64,000 bases of DNA from Elmis aenea. Its lineage: Eukaryota > Arthropoda > Insecta > Coleoptera > Elmidae. Under the pieces are notes generated by a model. It did no database searches. It saw only the letters and a program-made list of their open reading frames with translations, and was not told the origin of the DNA. This document shows, in pieces, positions 48,361-59,435 of the stretch. A program made the position numbers and the translations under genes. Positions within the stretch are counted from its first letter, which is position 1. Each line of letters begins with the position of its first letter. The stretch lies in the NCBI GenBank assembly GCA_947652605.1, contig OX393576.1, forward strand, positions 61,108,966 through 61,172,965, written 5' to 3'.

Positions 48361-48404
48361 AAGATATTGATTTGTTACGTTACGTTACTTTTTGACACTG
48401 TATA

Positions 48405-48477
48405 TTTTTCTAATTGTAAGTGTAAACCTCTACACTGAAAGGTAGAAGAGGTCCGGATAAATAAATAAATAAATAAG
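48405..48477 (+). repeat. LINE/SINE-like 3' tail with AAAT repeats
   Basis: CTCTACACTGAAAGGTAGAA, then GAGGTCCGGATAAATAAATA and further AAATA units. A unique 3' end running into a short tandem tail suggests a non-LTR retroelement insertion. Upstream coding sequence is absent. Confidence 0.5.
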
Positions 48478-48747
48478 TGTAAAAAATGTAAACAACTTTT
48501 CTAGTAGGTACATTTAATTATTTTGTATTTATATAAATTAATTATTTTTTTATTATTTCGAGCAATTTTCCTTTCGAGAAATTTTCCATTCGAGGAACTG
48601 TTTTTTGAGCAATTGTAGTATTCGAGCAATTTCCACCAAACCACGGCAACCAGTTACTTTCTGGCCTAGGCCTATAAAGATGTATTTTCCAGCCTAAAAC
48701 TTGATCGGAAACAACTGATTTTCTGGAAGGACGAAGAAAAAATTATG

Positions 48748-49330
48748 TACCTACATATATTTGTATTTTAAAGTACAATAAAATAGTAGCGACTTAAAAT
48801 TATTTCAGAAACAAAAAAAGTCACACTTAAACATGGATATAGCTTAAGTTGGCAGATTTAACTTCGTTTATTTTAAACAACAAGAGCCAAGAATTAATAA
48901 TGAGAATACATTATAGACAAAAACAACAAAAAGGTCGCATTGCCTATGCAAGAAATTTTACCACCTAATAAAAATAATAAGAGCATAATATAAAACTGAC
49001 TAATAACGTTGCTGTTTTATTGCTGATACCATCATCAACTATTCCAAGTATACAGAGAACTTGTACGTGTTCTACATCTTATAATCGAAAAGCTCATTTC
49101 TTAGCAGTAAAATATCTAGCAGCTACGCCAGGATCTAAGGAATCGCGAGAGGCGGTTACAAACCACTGCTCTTTGGCCACAAGGGACTACTTAAATGCTC
49201 TATTATTTATTGCAACAAGTTTAAAACATACACATAAATGTATGTTAAAATAACGTTAATATAAATAACTTGTGTTGGAGGTTTAAACCCGGATACTTAG
49301 AGGGGAAAAAAAGATATCAAATCAGTTTAA
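48748..49330. other. Unannotated DNA
   Basis: The 77-codon plus frame at 49020-49253 (middle part KYLAATPGSKESREAV) has no known family and no splice support. Confidence 0.4.
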
Positions 49331-49338
49331 CTTGTATG

Positions 49339-50704
49339 TTGGGTATCAAAAAAAATTTTTACAGGTAAACGGTAAATATTTTAAGGAAAAACCAGTTAAC
49401 CGGTAAATTACGGGGATTTTTTTAAAATTGAAAATTTCGTGTGATAGTATCTACTACTACTTATTAGCAAGTAATATTTTTATAAAATGTGCAAAGAGGT
49501 AATTAACAATAACCTAACGTTTTAATAAAAATTTAATAAGTAGGTACATTAACAAAAAATAAATAAACATATAGGTACATAATTTCTCAATAAAAAAACG
49601 ATATTTATTTAAAGAGATAATAATTAACAATAACATTAAGTGGTATTAAATACTTTCTAAGCGATAATTAACAGTAAAAAATACGAAATAAGTTTAATTA
49701 ATACATTCACAAGACAATAATCAATTTTTATTGTAACACACCACAGACCAAACTTTGCAAAACACTTTTTTAAATATTCGGATCCACTTCTTTCTTACCA
49801 GGAAAGGTCACGACTCACGATACGTTGTCGCTAGAATTTGATTAAGGCTGTGTTTATTGCATCAAGAACATCAAAACTAAATGTTTTCCAAAGTTATACG
49901 TGCCACTGGCCATTGTCTTCAGAAAAATTGGGGAAAGACTGAAAAGTTGAATACCTAATAAAAGTAATATTTGCGATCGCGTTGGCCATGAAACCGTAAG
50001 AGACAAAATCAAAATTCTTCTATTTACCAATTCGCGCATCCTTTGCAAGTAAAATGGTGCAAAGTTTTTGAAAAAATCTTAAACGATTCTGGAGAAAAAC
50101 GCGAAAAACAAGACCTTTGTAAAAACGGTTTGTCCTATGTTAAACGCCCATGCAAGTCGCATAGATATAGTTATACAGATATACGACAACTTCTCAAATG
50201 GGTTGCATGGGTTTGGTTTGTGAAGTTTTTCTCCGGAACCGTTCAAGATTTTTTCAAAAACTTTGCACCATATTACTTGCAAGAGATGCGTGCATTGGTA
50301 AATAGAAAAATTTAGATTTTGGCGCTGATGGTTTCATGGCCAACGCGATCGCAAAAATGACCTTTTTATACACAATTTTCCAGTGTTTCCCCAACTTTTC
50401 CGAAGGAAACGGCCAGTGGCATGTATTGTACCGTTACCCTCCCTTGTGAGGATGAAAATGTTCACACAGTAGACAAATCGTATCTTATTATGTTTTATCA
50501 CTGAGACTTGTCCGAATTTTGGTACATATTGCCCTTACAGAAAAAAAAAGCTTTATTCTGCTTTGACACTCTTGGGTTTCACTTTCAAAAGGTGGTTGTA
50601 AATTACCGAAATTACCGGTGTTTGTTATCAATATTTAGCGGTAATTTCGGTCATCATATTTGTTGATAAAACCGGTTAACTGTTTGCCAGTAATGAAAAC
50701 CCTA
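49339..50704. mobile_element. 1366 bp hAT element with nested foldback
   Basis: The octamer CTTGTATG flanks both sides perfectly (49331-49338, 50705-50712). The ends are TTGGGTATC and, in reverse, TAGGGTTTTCATTACTGG. Subterminal motifs such as GTTAACCGGTAAATTAC on the left and ATTACCGGTG, ACCGGTTAACTG on the right resemble those of 58323-59258. No transposase is readable. The middle is a large palindrome. Confidence 0.85.
49796..50448. repeat. ~650 bp palindrome inside the hAT
   Basis: The outer arms carry CCACTGGCCATTGTCTTC on the left and GAAACGGCCAGTGGCATG on the right. The inner arms carry AAATGGTGCAAAGTTTTTGA on the left and its inverse TCAAAAACTTTGCACCAT on the right. Paired length is about 205 bp per side (about 49890-50095 with 50225-50440), with a loop near 50096-50224. 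Module order matches 26056-26326. Open frames at 49854, 50043 and 50079 are translations of the palindrome. Confidence 0.85.
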
Positions 50705-50712
50705 CTTGTATG

Positions 50713-51744
50713 TAAATCTTTTAATCTACAAATGCTTAAATTAACTTTTCGTTTTTTAACATAATTAGGTTAGAGTACGAATAAAATAGTAAGGTAACTT
50801 TTACGAACAAACAAAATAGCACTTTTCGATTATCGCAGAGCATTAAAAGTCAGAAAGAAGTTACATACGTGAATGTGAATGATACGCAAGACCACTAGAT
50901 TCGCCAGCAGCGTTCACAACCTGAACGAAAGCACCCAAGGTCGTTTAATCTGGTACATTACTTATAGATTTTCTAATTAAAGCTTAACCCGCCAAACAAG
51001 TACAACGCCAGTCGCATAATAATATTGTTCATATCTTTGATTCGATTTCCTCCAATAGTATATCGGCTATTATCAGAGAAAGATAGCGAACGCCTGGTAG
51101 CTAATTACCTGCCCGTGTAACCGGGTAACTTATAAATTAAATCCTTGAAAAGAAAAAGAACTTTACTCGATATTACAAGAAAACAATTAGAGACGTACAT
51201 AAATAACATCAGTTACTAATTTTAATATGCAATAAATTATGTTCGCGTCAGATACGACCCTTCAAAATTAATTACGTGAAATGGAAACAAGAGTGCTGAA
51301 AAACAAATACTGAAATTGGGCGGCACCGAAAAATGTCAGAAAATGCTCAACATGAACCTTACAACGAAAAGTTATTTTGCTTGTGTTAAAATTCCTGCTA
51401 ACAACATCACAGTCGTTCCGTTACAAAGATATAAAGATCAACGTTGGAATTTTCTTTTGGACGCCTCATTAGACAGTCAGTTAAATATTTAGCATTTATT
51501 GTTTACATTCCAATCACAAGCAATATTTTAACAAATCTCCACAGCCAAGAAACAAATTTGAACAATTGAAAAACTCTATAATCTCATTTAAAAAAATTAA
51601 ATTTAAAATAAATGATACCACACAGATAGTAACTAGCATTTGAAATTTAATTAGTTGTTTTTTGTTTTTATTTTCATAGATAGCTTGATAAGTGATGGGT
51701 AAACTACGATTTTTCTTCATTTTGTGACTTATTTATAAAAATAG
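50713..51744. other. Unannotated DNA
   Basis: Nothing recognised. The 68-codon minus frame at 51514-51720 is AT-driven. Confidence 0.5.
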
Positions 51745-52148
51745 ATATAGCAAGTAATATCTCAATTAAAAGAGAAAAAAAACACATTTAACTATCTCAT
51801 AGCCAACTTCGCGGCCTATAAGAAAAAATGAAACTAGGGATAATATGTTGAAAATGGTAGGTGTTAAAAAAAATCTAAAATAAAGGTTACATTCTTCATT
51901 AAAAAGTACCTCAAGAAAGTACAAATAAAAGTGTTCTAGCGATTAAAACAAAACAGTTATGAAAGAAACAAGAAATTCGACATTTTCATATTTTTTGCTA
52001 TAACATCTGAAGAACGAGGAATTTTGTACTTTTAAAAATTGATTGTAGCTCCTCTCAAACTTGGTAATAATTAATCTAACTTAAACAAACCTGTATCTCT
52101 TATAATAAGGGAGATCCCCATGGTGGAAACGTAATCTGGGACAACCTG
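51745..52148. mobile_element. TA-type MITE (second copy of the 3911 family)
   Basis: In opposite orientation to 3911-4317. It shows CATAGCCAACTTCGCGG, TTGATTGTAGCTCCTCTC, CCTGTATCTCTTATAATAAG and GGGAGATCCCCATG, ending GGGACAACCTG and TA. The left end is eroded. Confidence 0.75.
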
Positions 52149-53271
52149 TATTATAACTGATAATTTTTTCTACAAAATGTATACATACATAAAGTATCAG
52201 TAGGTTATAACGACATTACATGTGTTTTTAAACGCTAAATGGAATATTTAATTACGATCACCAATAAAATTAATGATATTTAAAATTCTTTGGGGTTATT
52301 TCTAAAAACAAGCAGAAAATTGAAGGCGGTAATTATGTCTGGGACACCCTGTATTCGACAGTATATGAAGATATAATATTTCCACGTTGTAACCACGGTG
52401 CAAGATGTAATAAACTCCAACAAAATTAACTTGAATGTGTACATTATACGGTTATTCCCACGACAATACTTTTTCTTTTTTTAATAAATGTGCGCTGTTA
52501 AGACTTATCTTAAGGAACTCGAAGCATAAAAGGCGCGCGTTCTTACCAAGTAATCTTGTCATTTCAATTAAGTGCGAACGAAGGCGATAAGTGTTAAAAA
52601 ACGTTTCATCGGAAACAAATTTGCACTTAGAATTCATTATCGTATCATTAAACGCAATATATTCTTGATTTATTAAACTCTTGTTGTGCATAATTTAACA
52701 ATAAATTGCTACAAAAATCCGTCAGTATTCAGTGTGCATAAGGCGCTAGTGGTAAGTTAGATCGTATTATGAGTGTAAATTGGTTTTCTGAAATAATGAG
52801 CGCTCACAATCAGTTTTGTGCTTTCCATACCCGTTTTTATTATAATAAATGTATTTTAACGTTAATTCATCATTATTTCTTAAAAGTGGTGTCTTAGTCG
52901 ATAAATAAATAAAATACAACTTCAAAAAACAAATTTAAAATCACTTAAAAGTTATAGAGGAAAGCAATTATATTCTATAATTTGCATAAAAACGCAATTT
53001 TAAAGTTTAGATTTAACTAAATATATAATAAAGAAGCCTTTACTCACCAAATTCCGTTATATCAAATCATAATGAAGGGGGCACTTACCTAAAACAAATA
53101 CAAAGTTTAAAATATGCTAATTTGTTTAATATATTAACCAATAATTTAAAATATTGTTCCGTATGTGTCATGCTTAATCAACCAGTTTATACAAATTCTG
53201 TATAAACACACTATTTTAAAATTAAAACCAAAAGTTATAATTGCTAAATTACTGAAAAGGTCAAGCGTATA
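52149..53271. other. Unannotated DNA with one MITE end
   Basis: At 52335-52351 TGTCTGGGACACCCTG followed by TA is a solo end of the 3911-type family. The rest, including the minus open frame 52452-52691, shows nothing recognisable. Confidence 0.45.
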
Positions 53272-53400
53272 CAGGGTGATTCAGTTTGACTGTAGCCCCC
53301 CATATAACTTGGTTATTTTCAGAGAAAACCTCCAAAAAAACGGCGTTCAAATGTTTTTCCGACGATGAAATACAAAAGACAGTCAACTTTTTTTGTTGAT
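53272..53400. mobile_element. Solo TA-type MITE end
   Basis: It starts CAGGGTGATTCAGTTTGACT after TA and continues GTAGCCCCCCATATAAC. No matching right end was found within about 1 kb. Confidence 0.4.
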
Positions 53401-54205
53401 TCTGTTAAATAATTAAATTCTTAAAAATTAATCAAATAAGCATACATAAGAAAAATTTGGAGAAAAATTAGTTATTTGTTATCTTTCACAAAATCGTTGT
53501 ATTTGACTAAACAGAACACGATCGCTGTAGTAATTGATAGTTTATAACTTGTCTTATTGTGCTTTATTATTTGTCTAAGAAACATCATTATTTTGTGAGT
53601 ATTATAAATTGAAAATGGACCTTCTGTCAATTTGCTTCTCATAGTGTGTACTTATGGCGTTTTAATTTAATGTTCGCAAAATAATGCTTCTTCGTCAAAA
53701 CTATTTATAAAACAAATTTAGACAAGTTATAAACTGTGTATTACTACAAAAATCGCATTTTGTTCAGTCAGATACAACGATTTTGTGAAAAATAATTTTA
53801 AAAAATTAAACTCGTTCTCACAAAATTTCTACCATATACTTTTTTAATGCACTATCAAAATCATTTAAAAAAGTAGATATGATATTATTTTTACAAAAAG
53901 CTGACTATGGCCAGTCTGGCATATTTTATCGTAGAAATAACATTTAAACGTAAGATTGGTAAAAGTACATCTTCATTACAAAAAATGTCGAAAATTCGTA
54001 AGGAAAAGATAAAATTAAAACTTTCTTGTTTTTATCTATCAATGTTCCCAAAATTACTGCCGCCTACCTTCATAGCCTACTCGAAAATATTACGATGCTC
54101 TAATAATTCTCAATAAAATCGCGATATTTCGTAAAATATCAGTTTTGGGTATAAAATATGTTTTTGAAAGACAATCAAATTTGCAACAAGACTATGTAAA
54201 AACAT
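53401..54205. other. Unannotated DNA
   Basis: Possible interior of the MITE starting at 53272: CAACGATTTTGTGAAA near 53776 is the inverse of TTTCACAAAATCGTTG near 53485, so a hairpin of about 300 bp may exist here. No coding region. Confidence 0.4.
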
Positions 54206-54640
54206 ATAGGGTGTTGTATTTAAAAAAAATGAGTTATTGATGTTTAAAGTTTCATAAGTTTGACCAAGCGTAGAAAACACCCTTAAAAATGTAGCTAACG
54301 CAAACTGTTAATTGTCAATCTAATTTTTAAACGAAATTCTACCGCCTTTTTAAAAAACTTAAATTTTAAACTAAATACAATGTGCTGTACTGCTCAAAAT
54401 TTTCATAAAATTGTAAATTTTACGAAAACGGTTGACTTTAGACCCACATAATCTCAAACATTTGTTAAAGTAAATTTTAAGAGGAATACGAAAATGTAAA
54501 AATAACAGGGTGTTCGATTTTAAATTTCAGTTTGAGTTCATTACTGGTTGAACCGGAAGTCGTATGCAACCTCAGTATTTTCATAAAATTCGAAAAATAC
54601 GATAACGCTTAGATACAAAATTTCATTGTAGTATGTTAAT
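54206..54640. repeat. ~305 bp dimeric repeat, copy 2
   Basis: Monomers start TATAGGGTGTTGTATTTAA (54205) and CAGGGTGTTCGATTTTAAA (54506). Between them lie GTTTGACCAAGCGTAGAAAA and ACGAAAACGGTTGACTTTAG. It is the same family as 47915 and 55262. Confidence 0.7.
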
Positions 54641-55261
54641 GTTAAGTATGATGTTTTAGATATTTGTCTGTTTCCATACTTTTGCGCATCACTGCATAAC
54701 ATTCTGCTTTTAAATTATTTTGAGCACGTAATATTTAATTAACATTCTAGACTTTTAGTAATATAATAACATCTCCAGTAACTTTTATTATGATTTAATA
54801 TGTTAAAGTAATAAAAAACTGTCTACCCATGTCATCTAACGAAAGGCAAGGCCACGGGAAACAATTTCTAGTATTTTTAGTGTCTTTTTTTAGCCTGTTT
54901 AGCAACTTAACAAACAATAATATTAAATATATAAATAGAGCATGTTTCATTTATTTGATTTTTTTTATCGTGGGATTTTAATTTTCAATCTATCGCTTAC
55001 AGTTGTTTATTTGCCTATGCGACTCTTCATATGCACATCATTATCTTTTTTTTTTTAAGGTTTCCGACAAGTTTTTGCTCCACACCTTTGCTCCTAAAAA
55101 TGAATGTTTTATAGAGAAAAAAAACAGGTACTGATATGTTTTACAAATTGTGAAATTATACCAGTAACATCACAATGATTCAATAATCTCTATAAATATT
55201 TGTTTTATATGCTTATTAATTTCGAAAGACAATTAAATTCTCTACAAGAAAATGTAAAAAT
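54641..55261. other. Unannotated DNA
   Basis: AT-rich spacer between copies 2 and 3 of the dimeric repeat; nothing recognised. Confidence 0.5.
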
Positions 55262-55700
55262 ATACAGGGTGTTGTATTTAAGAAAAATGACTTATCTATG
55301 TTTAAAGTTTCACAAGTTTGACCAAGCGTAAAAAACACCCTGTATAATATTTTTTAAATGTAGCTAGCGCAAGGTGTTAACTAATCTATGGTCAATCTAA
55401 TTTTTAAACGATTTTTAAATAACTTACATATTTAAAAAAAATGAAAGTGCTGTATTGCTCAAAAATTTCATAAAAATGTAAATTTCACGAAAACGGTTGA
55501 CTTAAGACCCATATAACCTTAAACATTTTTTAAAGTAAATTTTAAGAGGAATCCAAAAATGTAAAAATATACAGGGTGTTCTATTTCAAAAAATTACATT
55601 TTTATATGTGCCGTTCAAACTAAACACCCTATATATTTGAAAATAATTTTAGGTTATGTAGGAAATAACTTCGCACAATATTTGTATTAAATATTTTTTT
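55262..55700. repeat. ~305 bp dimeric repeat, copy 3
   Basis: Monomers start TACAGGGTGTTGTATTTAAG (55263) and TACAGGGTGTTCTATTTC (55570). GTTTGACCAAGCGTAAAAAA and ACACCCTGTATAAT mark an inverted end inside, and GAAAATAATTTTAGGTTATG lies near the right edge, as in copy 1. Confidence 0.7.
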
Positions 55701-57149
55701 ATATTTTCATTAATAAAGGAGCTATCGAAGAATCTCAGGGTAGTGGTGCACCATGTATATCCAACATATTCAAAATTTTTACCTATATAGAAAAATACTC
55801 GGACCACCTAGCTCTGTAGTTATTTTGCAACACAATCACACACAATTAACAAGCTTTCCTTGTCCCTTAGCGCAGTTCATGCGACGACACTTGAATAATA
55901 TTGACATTAAAATCAGTAAATACGATCAGCAAATACATTAAGTACAGATCTGCGTCAGCTAAACGAGGATCATATTCAAACAAATTTTGTCAAAATTCAT
56001 TATTACTTTTCAAATGTGCGTTATTTGTGAGTCTTGTTTAAAGTGAAATGTAAATGTGAGAGAAAAATATTCCGCGAACGGAATGCGAACGCATTAATCC
56101 CGCTACTGAAAATGTGTTTTTAAAAATTCAAGTTTTAAATTATTCTTTGTCATTTTATAAAGTCGACTATATTCATTGCTTCATGTTTACATTTTTGTTG
56201 ATTATAAGGTTTTTGCATCATATTTGTCGCATTTCCGGGTAAAAATTAAAACGATTTAATTTGAGAAAGAAATTTATACTATCAATAAAATATTTGATCC
56301 ATTCCTGCATGTCCTAGATGCATTTTGTCAGCACTCAAGGGTAAACGCTCAAAATTTCTCAAAAACTGAGTACAAATTGGGCAGGCACTTGGTTAAATAA
56401 AGACGGATACGTTACATCCAAAAATTGAACAGCTTATCATAAAAGTGGTGTAATTTTATTGTTGTCTGTATTGAGATATTTAATGGGTTAGCATTTCAGT
56501 CGATTTAAAAAAAAAATAAAACGTTACAAAAATTTAAATACCCAATATGTATGTTAATTTGCATTTATACAATTTGACGGTTCTTAATAATAAACTGAAA
56601 TATAAAAGTACCAGTTAGTTTCGCGGCGAAATATTCACTTTGCATGCGGTTACACAAAAAAGTAGTATAAGAAAATAAAACACAATATTAAAAACTCTTC
56701 ACATTTTTAAGATAAAAACTTAAAAATAAAATGAAAAACATTATGAAGAAGTAATTAAAATTCATACTAACACTAACACCTTTTGCGCTATACAGAGGAG
56801 TCTGATTCATGCAATAGTATTTGTGGGAATCCCCGATTTTTATTTGTATTGTTACGTCTACCAATTCTTAATTTGTATAGATTATTCTGTTGGAAGATAA
56901 TTTAAATACACAATTTTGTTTTAAATTTTTGTTGTAATTGCAGTAGTCCTTTAAAAGAAAGGTACCTACTAACTACCAACTGTTAAGATTGAAAAATATA
57001 GAACAATAATACAAGCGAGTGAATAGTTAAATAAACTAAAGGTATTTTGATAACTAAAAATATTTTATTACCTACCTAAAAAGTACCTACTCAATTGAAG
57101 AAATAGGGATAAAAAGTATTTATTTAAATGCAGTAGGTATCTACTTAAT
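55701..57149. other. Unannotated DNA
   Basis: The 62-codon frame at 55753-55941 has no recognised family. The rest is AT-rich. Confidence 0.45.
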
Positions 57150-57299
57150 AAAATAACCCAAAAAAAAATTCGAGACTAGACGAGATTTTGGTAGTTAAGA
57201 AATCCTCGAGACGAGACAAGACAAATTTCTTGTCTCGGAAATTCGAGACGAGACGAGACTTGGCTATTTCTCGTCTCGTTTCGTCTCGCGGCATCACTA
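57150..57299. mobile_element. Solo hAT-type end rich in GAGACG
   Basis: It ends CGTCTCGCGGCATCACTA, in reverse TAGTGATGCCGCGAGACG, the same family as 10384-10545. It contains many GAGACGAGAC motifs. The far end is not visible. The minus open frame 57145-57339 translates this repeat. Confidence 0.5.
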
Positions 57300-57343
57300 G
57301 TAACCGAGATACCCCGTAAAACATTCGAATTTGATTCACCCTG
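57300..57343. mobile_element. TA-type MITE right end abutting the hAT end
   Basis: GTAACCGAGATACCCCGTAA leads to TTTGATTCACCCTG and TA, closely like 28990-29033. Only about 44 bp remain next to the hAT end, suggesting the hAT inserted into this MITE. Confidence 0.45.
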
Positions 57344-57515
57344 TATGAGTGTCACTGGTATTATAGACTAGAAAGTTTCATAAATGATTTGTTTATAACT
57401 TAACAAGCTAATTATTAAAACATGAGCTTTTTAGTGGAAAATGAAAAATTTTACGCACGATAAAATCTAACTATCCTTTATCCTGCAGATATAATTCGTG
57501 TGAAGGTCTCACCAA

Positions 57516-57614
57516 TTAATCAATTTCAGGGATACGCAAGTTGTTCTTAGTCTTCCCACGAGATACACCTGTTGATGCGAATGAAGTAACTGCGGTTACA
57601 AGAACGAGTCCGTC
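57516..57614 (-). other. Possible terminal exon, minus strand, unknown gene
   Basis: On the minus strand a pyrimidine-rich tract (TTTTTCCCTTTCATCATC, then TTTTTATTG) leads to GGCACAG, a good 3' splice acceptor at 57615. The frame that follows reads GLVLVTAVTSFASTGVSRGK then TKNNLRIPEID and stops at 57516. Composition is richer in GC than the flanks and codon use is balanced. I do not recognise the protein. It may be a real last exon or chance. Confidence 0.3.
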
Positions 57615-57617
57615 CTG

Positions 57618-58314
57618 TGCCACAATAAAAAGATGATGAAAGGGAAAAATTAATGATTTCGCTTTAAGCTGATTGAATAAAATACTTAGAAGGCAAGTTT
57701 CAGCGACAATAATTGTGGTAACATTGGCGATAAATTTATTACAAGGGGTAAATTTATAACGCTCCGGTTTATAATGATTGTCTTTTCGCACGGCAAGTTA
57801 ATGAATATAAACTGCGTATTTGCTTTCCTAAATAAATTGCACATGCGCAAAAAATACCCGATCAAGAAGTACTTGATATTTATATATGCGATTAAGAATA
57901 AAACAAGGGCTTTGTTCTTACTGAAACAGAAATAACATTAACAATATAAATAGATACAATTAAATTAAAAAAACTTCAAATGCAAATAAAAATTGTGTTG
58001 ATGTTAACTGAGCTATTAAAATGACTACAACAATTTTTGGCTTAAATTTGATTCGTCAAGATTTCTACAGCAACTGAAGCAGATCTTCGAACTCCAAAAT
58101 CATTTACAACTTTTTCAGTACAAATTTAATATGATAGTGTAAAAATAATAATAATAATAATCTATTCGCGGTAGGAGAAATAATTATTCATCCATGAAAC
58201 ATGCTTTAAACTCTTTTTGTAGGTTTCAATATCCTGAGTCATCACTGCTGAGTTTTACCAAATTTCTGATAGATTAATTTACAGAAAAATATGAATTCTT
58301 AAACAGGGGAGTCT
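57618..58314. other. Unannotated DNA
   Basis: A short ATA microsatellite is at 58145-58161. Otherwise nothing was recognised. Confidence 0.5.
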
Positions 58315-58542
58315 ACTGTGGTTAGGGATTGTAATACCGGTTTACCGGTTTGCCGGTTTACCGGTAAATCGCAAAAAATGCTCTTCAAATTTTACCGGTA
58401 ATTTGCCAGTTTTTTACCGGTAATTCCGATAATTTTACAACATCTTTTTAATCATGACAAAAATCTAAATCAAATAATCGAAAAAAAATTGACGTATTTT
58501 CAAAGAGAAAAAATAAGGGGAAAGCATACAAATGGCATATGA

Positions 58543-58686
58543 TTGTTTGATTGTTTACTCACTACTCGACCAACAAGTGTAGTAGAATCCGAAAAAGCTT
58601 TTTCCGCGGCTGGATTATTTTGTACAAAAATTAGGTCGCAATTAGGAGACGATAGTCAAAATAAATTATATTTTCTACGTGGTTGA
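58543..58686 (+). pseudogene. hAT transposase C-terminal dimerisation fragment
   Basis: The open stretch reads LLTTRPTSVVESEKAFSAAG and LFCTKIRSQLGDDSQNKLYF, then LRG and a stop. This is the hAT C-terminal dimerisation signature (P.S...SER.FS.AG.....R..L......L.FL). About 45 residues remain of a protein that is normally over 500 residues long. It lies in the same element whose ends and target duplication are intact, so the element is an internal-deletion derivative of an autonomous hAT. Confidence 0.88.
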
Positions 58687-59000
58687 TTTTTAAGAAAAGT
58701 TTAAAATAAAAAATATTGTTAATAGTTTGACTACATATTTTATGTTATATCATTTTATATTTTATGTTCAGAATAGTTTTATTTTCATGTGTTTTTTGTA
58801 ATGCTGGATTATATTTTTTGTAATATTTTTATTTTATATATTATACATTGTCATTTTATATTGTGTTATATTAATATTACATAAAAATATATTAGATACG
58901 TTAATGGCTATTAACTAATATATTGTATGAAAGTATGAAACTAATTGGGATAGTTTAGACTTCAACTATCTCAATCAGTTCCATAATAAATAATTATTTT

Positions 59001-59104
59001 TAATATGGTTTTCGGAGTTTATCCGGGTAATATTTAAATTGGCTCGACGTTTCGGCAAGCTCTCACTATAGAGGAGCCGCGGATAAACTCCGAAAACTAC
59101 ATTA
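59001..59104. repeat. Hairpin, perfect 17 bp core arms, Penelope/hammerhead-like loop
   Basis: TTTTCGGAGTTTATCCG (59009-59025) pairs exactly with CGGATAAACTCCGAAAA (59080-59096), and outer pairing extends to 59001 and 59104 with two mismatches. The loop holds GGCTCGACGTTTCGGCAAGC, in reverse GCCGAAACGTCGAGCC. CCGAAACGTC strings of this kind occur in Penelope-like retroelement repeats that contain hammerhead ribozymes. The CTGATGA half of the ribozyme core is not visible, so ribozyme activity is doubtful. Confidence 0.5.
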
Positions 59105-59435
59105 AAAATTAGTAACCGCAAAAAATCTAAAAAGAAACAATATAATATAAATATATATAATAATATGATTTACCGGTAAATTACCGGTAAACCGGTTTTG
59201 ATTGACAGTTTTACCGAATTACCGGTAATTCAAAAAGTCGGTAAATTTACAATCCCTAACTGTGGTGAACAAAATCACTGCTTCCTAATATACAACCAAA
59301 AAATTACTTAACTTAAGAAGACATAATAGATTTTCTTTATAATCCAAAATTAAACAGTTTAAAATTATTTGATACATGCTTACGTGATTCGCTAAATTAA
59401 AAAAAAATTCGAAAAAACAACTAGTAAAAATGCTA

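Larger units (their letters stand above)
47634..48747 (-). repeat. Right member of the inverted repeat pair, interrupted
   Basis: It holds the reverse complements of 42894-42961 (at 47634-47702) and 42598-42693 (at 48640-48747). On the left these are 200 bp apart and here about 940 bp apart. The dimeric repeat at 47915-48360 and a LINE-like tail at 48405-48477 sit between them and account for most of the extra length. Confidence 0.7.
58323..59258 (+). mobile_element. 936 bp hAT element with ACCGGT arrays
   Basis: The octamer ACTGTGGT flanks both sides perfectly (58315-58322, 59259-59266). The ends are TAGGGATTGTAA and its exact inverse. Each end is followed by a cluster of TTTACCGGT, GCCGGTTT and TTACCGGTAA motifs, probably transposase-binding sites. 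A short piece of the transposase C-terminus survives inside; most of the gene has been deleted. Confidence 0.95.

Noticed and set aside
49854..50315. Three overlapping open frames on both strands
   Set aside because: They lie in the palindrome and mirror one another.
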